64,000 nt of DNA from assembly GCA_020634435.1 (NCBI GenBank), contig JACKBS010000014.1, forward strand, positions 186,001 to 250,000, written 5' to 3'. This document shows, in pieces, positions 61,677 to 64,000 of this stretch; the first letter of the stretch is position 1; every line of letters begins with the position of its first letter. This DNA is from Ardenticatenaceae bacterium (GTDB lineage Bacteria > Chloroflexota > Anaerolineae > Promineifilales > Promineifilaceae). The translations under genes were made by a program, and so were the position numbers. A model generated the notes under the pieces. It saw nothing but the letters and a program-made list of their open reading frames with translations. It had not been told where the DNA came from and searched no databases.

Positions 61677-63131
61677 TTCTTCGACGCCGAGGCGGGTAAC
61701 GGCCGTTGCCAAACCCACCAGCAGCCAAAACGCCGTCACCGCGTGGTGAAATTCCAGGTTAAAGAGGTAATGGTCAAAAATGCCCGCCGCCAGACCGCCC
61801 ACGATGGCTGCGTGCAGACCCAACCAGAGGGCATCTAGCTCCTCATGCGCCTTAAAGATGTGGCGGTGCGACAGGCCATAGAAAAAGAGGGTGCCGATAA
61901 CGGCGAAAAAGGCAAAAAGTCCAACCAGGCCCATCACCTGAGCAATGGTCAGGTAGACGTTAGCCACGCCGAGGTAGAGGTCAATGTCCGGCGTCCCGGC
62001 AAAACCGACGCCGATGATGGGATAGCGCAGGATCAACGTGATGGCGTCCTGATATTCGCCGAAGCGCATCTGCGTCGCTAAATCTTGCCCTTGAATACCT
62101 TCTATGAAACGCTCGATGTAGGTTTGAGCTACGGGGAGAAGTAGCAGCAGCAAGCCACCACCAAACATGTAGGGAATCAGCCGTCGGTAGCGCAAGATGG
62201 CAATAAAGCCCAATCCCGCCGCCAGACCAAACATCGCCCCGCGGGAAAATGTAAGGACCACGCCAAGGAAAATCGAGCCGACAATGCCCCAGGTGAGCCA
62301 ACGGGGGAACAACGGCCGTTTCGCCACCAACTGCGGTCCGGCCAGAGCGCCAATCATCAACAACAACCCACCCAACACATTTGGGTCTACCGAGGTGCCA
62401 ATGGCGCGAACAGACAGCTCCGGGTTCTCTTCGATGTAGCGGATGACCCAGCCGCTGGGGTAACCGATTCGCGTGAGATAATTGAGGATGGTATTAGCTG
62501 TATCTTCCGGCAGCAGCCAGAAAACAATACCTAAAACGGCCGCTCCCGCCCCCGCCAGCAGCACCACCTTCACCAATCGCTCCAGCCGCTCCTGCGTACG
62601 GCAATAATCCACAATAATGAAAACAAAGCCAAGGCTGAGCAGCAGCTCGGCAAATTTGCGCAGCAGTGTGGGGGTCAATGGCCCGTTGCTCAGACCAAAA
62701 ATGAAGGCAAAGATGGCCACCAAAATGAAAATGAGCAGCGGCAGGGCGATAGGGGCTGTCACCAAATCCCGCTGCTGTCCGGTGACGATAGCCAGCAGCC
62801 AGACACCGACCACCGCCCCCAACGCCAAATCGAGGAAGGTGGGCGTAAGACCAATATCCACCGGCAAAGTGGCGAACGGCAGCAGGCAAACCACGAGGAT
62901 CACGCCCCAAAAGCCAATCTCAATATCGCGCAAAACCACGTAGGCCGTGACGATGGCCACGATGAAGGCAGCGCCAGCCAGTGGGCCACCAAAGCCAAGA
63001 ATAATGCCGCCGAGAACGGCCGTAATCCCCACCAACGTCCCTAACGCCCATTTCGATTTGGTCGGGTCGAAGGCATCCGAATTTTGCCGCCAAGCTCTCT
63101 TGTTTTTGGGTTTCTGGCTAACAGTTGCCAT
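61656..63131 (-). CDS. O-antigen ligase/polymerase-like membrane protein (Wzy/WaaL family)
   Basis: About 491 residues with ten or more helices and a large external loop between the later helices (ERFIEGIQGQDLATQMRFGE, then AITLILRYPIIGVGFAGTPD), the pattern of the Wzy_C family. Such proteins ligate or polymerise undecaprenyl-linked glycan repeats outside the membrane. It belongs with the GT-C genes of the window. Its ATG shares one base with the stop of the upstream MazG-like gene (TGATG). Confidence 0.85.
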   Translation of the reverse strand: MATVSQKPKNKRAWRQNSDAFDPTKSKWALGTLVGITAVLGGIILGFGGPLAGAAFIVAIVTAYVVLRDIEIGFWGVILVVCLLPFATLPVDIGLTPTFLDLALGAVVGVWLLAIVTGQQRDLVTAPIALPLLIFILVAIFAFIFGLSNGPLTPTLLRKFAELLLSLGFVFIIVDYCRTQERLERLVKVVLLAGAGAAVLGIVFWLLPEDTANTILNYLTRIGYPSGWVIRYIEENPELSVRAIGTSVDPNVLGGLLLMIGALAGPQLVAKRPLFPRWLTWGIVGSIFLGVVLTFSRGAMFGLAAGLGFIAILRYRRLIPYMFGGGLLLLLLPVAQTYIERFIEGIQGQDLATQMRFGEYQDAITLILRYPIIGVGFAGTPDIDLYLGVANVYLTIAQVMGLVGLFAFFAVIGTLFFYGLSHRHIFKAHEELDALWLGLHAAIVGGLAAGIFDHYLFNLEFHHAVTAFWLLVGLATAVTRLGVEESNAQTA

Positions 63132-63439
63132 CAATCAATAAATCCTTCTGCTTGCAGCTTTTGGTGCGATTGGTCAATCGAGTCAGCTAATTCGGCCTCA
63201 ATACCATAATGCACGGCCAAAGTAAGGGCACAGCGCAGAACATCTTGCACCTCTTTGGCTAGCTTGATTGTATCTGGTTCGCCTAACTTTTGCCGCTTGA
63301 TGCCACTGTTCTCGAACTGATTCACCTGCGCCGCTAATTCGCCGCACTCTTCTGCCAGCCGCGTCACCATCTGGAACGGATCGTTGCCATCGGGAAAGCG
63401 CTTCATAAGGCCATGCGTGATTTGGTAAAGTTTCTGCAT
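63131..63439 (-). CDS. MazG-like nucleotide pyrophosphohydrolase
   Basis: About 102 residues, all helical. It has the metal-binding EECGELAAQV and the later KEVQDVLRCALTLA (E-x-x-D), the MazG core. By family it hydrolyses nucleoside triphosphates, often to remove damaged or modified dNTPs. An earlier in-frame ATG at 63475 would lie inside the hairpin at 63453-63481, so I prefer 63439, although it has no clear ribosome-binding site. Confidence 0.8.
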   Translation of the reverse strand: MQKLYQITHGLMKRFPDGNDPFQMVTRLAEECGELAAQVNQFENSGIKRQKLGEPDTIKLAKEVQDVLRCALTLAVHYGIEAELADSIDQSHQKLQAEGFID

Positions 63440-63452
63440 AATTTTGTTGTCT

Positions 63453-63481
63453 GTAGAGACGTTGCAATGCAGCATCTCTAC
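63453..63481. repeat. Imperfect inverted repeat before the MazG-like gene
   Basis: GTAGAGACGTTGC and GCAGCATCTCTAC pair at 11 of 13 positions around AAT. It includes the stop codon of the upstream partial gene. Similar GTAGAGACGTTGC hairpins are, as far as I recall, widespread between genes in cyanobacteria and Chloroflexota. Confidence 0.7.
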
Positions 63482-64000
63482 GGTTCAATGACGCGGAGCA
63501 AGGTCAGGCGCAAAAAGTCGTCGGTGGGACGGCCGTCTTCGGCGATGATTTGCAAGCGATTAAACTGACCATCCTCCACCGTGTACAGCCCCAGAATGAT
63601 GGGATACACCTTGCCCGGCGTGTCTGGGCTAAGCGGTAAGGACATTTGCACCGTTTGCAGCTCACCTTCGGCCCAACTGGATGTAGGCTGACCCAAATCC
63701 TGGCTGGCCCAGCGGGTTGTGTCCTCGTCTACAACCTGGGCAAAAATGGTGTAATCGGTGGTTAACGGCCGTTTCGCCCGCCAGTACAAAGTCAAATCCA
63801 CCGTTTCCCCCGCTGCAACCTGTCGGGGATTCAATTCAAAACCAACCAACTCCAGTTCATTCCCAAAATTTACCAGCGTGGGATTGGGCACATTGCCAGG
63901 GGCGGGTTCTAAAACCAGCTCAGCCAACACGACTGAATCGCCGCCGTCTACCAGAGGCAAACGCTCAAAAGTAGCAAAATCGTAGAGGCCGACCGTAAGC
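63478..64000 (-). CDS. C-terminal end of a beta-sandwich protein, probably a GT-C glycosyltransferase (runs off the right edge)
   Basis: About 173 codons are visible and the frame stays open to base 64000. Two copies of the repeated domain can be read: the end of one (LTVGLYDFATFERLPLVDGG) and a full one (LVGFELNPRQVAAGETVDLT, TDYTIFAQVVDEDTTRW, IILGLYTVEDGQFNRLQIIA). The same domain ends the three proteins encoded between 40944 and 48527. By analogy the missing N-terminus is probably a polytopic GT39-like domain. A TTG at 63960 is not the true start. Confidence 0.75.
   Translation of the reverse strand, partial: LTVGLYDFATFERLPLVDGGDSVVLAELVLEPAPGNVPNPTLVNFGNELELVGFELNPRQVAAGETVDLTLYWRAKRPLTTDYTIFAQVVDEDTTRWASQDLGQPTSSWAEGELQTVQMSLPLSPDTPGKVYPIILGLYTVEDGQFNRLQIIAEDGRPTDDFLRLTLLRVIEP

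Larger units (their letters stand above)
1..64000. repeat. Highly iterated palindrome ACGGCCGT (often AACGGCCGTT), about 120 copies
   Basis: By hand I count about 120 exact ACGGCCGT octamers in 64 kb, roughly one per 530 bp, from 1069 to 63770. About one would be expected by chance for an 8-mer. Most lie inside coding regions, in all three frames and within genes of both strands, giving Thr-Ala-Val, Asn-Gly-Arg or (Glu)-Arg-Pro. Some lie between genes (12560, 49890). A further 30 or so sites differ in one end base (GCGGCCGT, ACGGCCGA, ACGGCCGC). The pattern resembles HIP1 of cyanobacteria in density and dispersion. Confidence 0.9.

Noticed and set aside
1..64000. The iterated ACGGCCGT as part of a CRISPR, REP or integron array
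   Set aside because: Copies are irregularly spaced, lack a conserved flanking unit and lie mostly inside coding frames, so no array is formed.

Overview
The window looks like chromosomal DNA of a Chloroflexota bacterium, probably from the Anaerolineae/Caldilineae/Ardenticatenia side. The basis is gene content: many envelope proteins with Thr/Pro-rich linkers, LysM or SH3b domains and C-terminal anchors, DUF4012 and DUF2723 proteins, large GT-C glycosyltransferases with extra beta-sandwich domains, a Ser/Thr kinase fused to a caspase-like domain, and lysine made through the carrier protein LysW. I see no phage, insertion sequence, CRISPR array, rRNA or tRNA.

Layout. 0-6 kb, minus strand: end of a sensor histidine kinase, then TrmFO, UDP-glucose pyrophosphorylase, a TPR protein and nicotinate phosphoribosyltransferase. 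6-18 kb: a lipoprotein, a Xer recombinase, purine nucleoside phosphorylase, RsmD, succinyl-CoA synthetase (sucCD), an SGNH-like protein, a SpoU-type rRNA methyltransferase, a SurA-like foldase and the rpsF-ssb-rpsR operon. 18-31 kb: envelope genes (GH99-like/LysM protein, PCu(A)C copper chaperone, flippase-like protein, DUF2723, DUF4012, GT4, SH3b protein, MFS transporter) with radA among them. 31.5-39.3 kb: a one-carbon module on the plus strand, with an ASKHA/ferredoxin corrinoid activator, corrinoid protein, MetV, MetF, methyl-THF:corrinoid methyltransferase and formate-THF ligase. 39.4-48.5 kb: a frameshifted lipoprotein and three overlapping GT-C glycosyltransferases. 48.7-56 kb: an S1-repeat protein, ClpC, a LysM lipoprotein and the kinase-caspase-SH3b protein. 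56-61.7 kb: the lysine operon lysW-lysX-lysY-lysZ-lysJ-lysK. 61.7-64 kb, minus strand: an O-antigen-ligase-like protein, a MazG-like protein and the end of another beta-sandwich protein.

Two signals stand out. (1) The leader of the lysW operon encodes two successive short peptides rich in lysine codons. Each is followed by an intrinsic terminator, and the second has all four segments of a classical attenuator; this looks like two lysine attenuators in series. (2) The palindrome ACGGCCGT, often AACGGCCGTT, occurs about 120 times by hand count against about one expected, in coding and non-coding DNA alike. It behaves like the cyanobacterial HIP1 element and leaves Thr-Ala-Val, Asn-Gly-Arg and Arg-Pro imprints in unrelated proteins. 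Several promoters also put the -10 box 6-8 nt before the start codon, which implies leaderless mRNAs. Some intergenic gaps hold long perfect hairpins, a few built from tandem short units.
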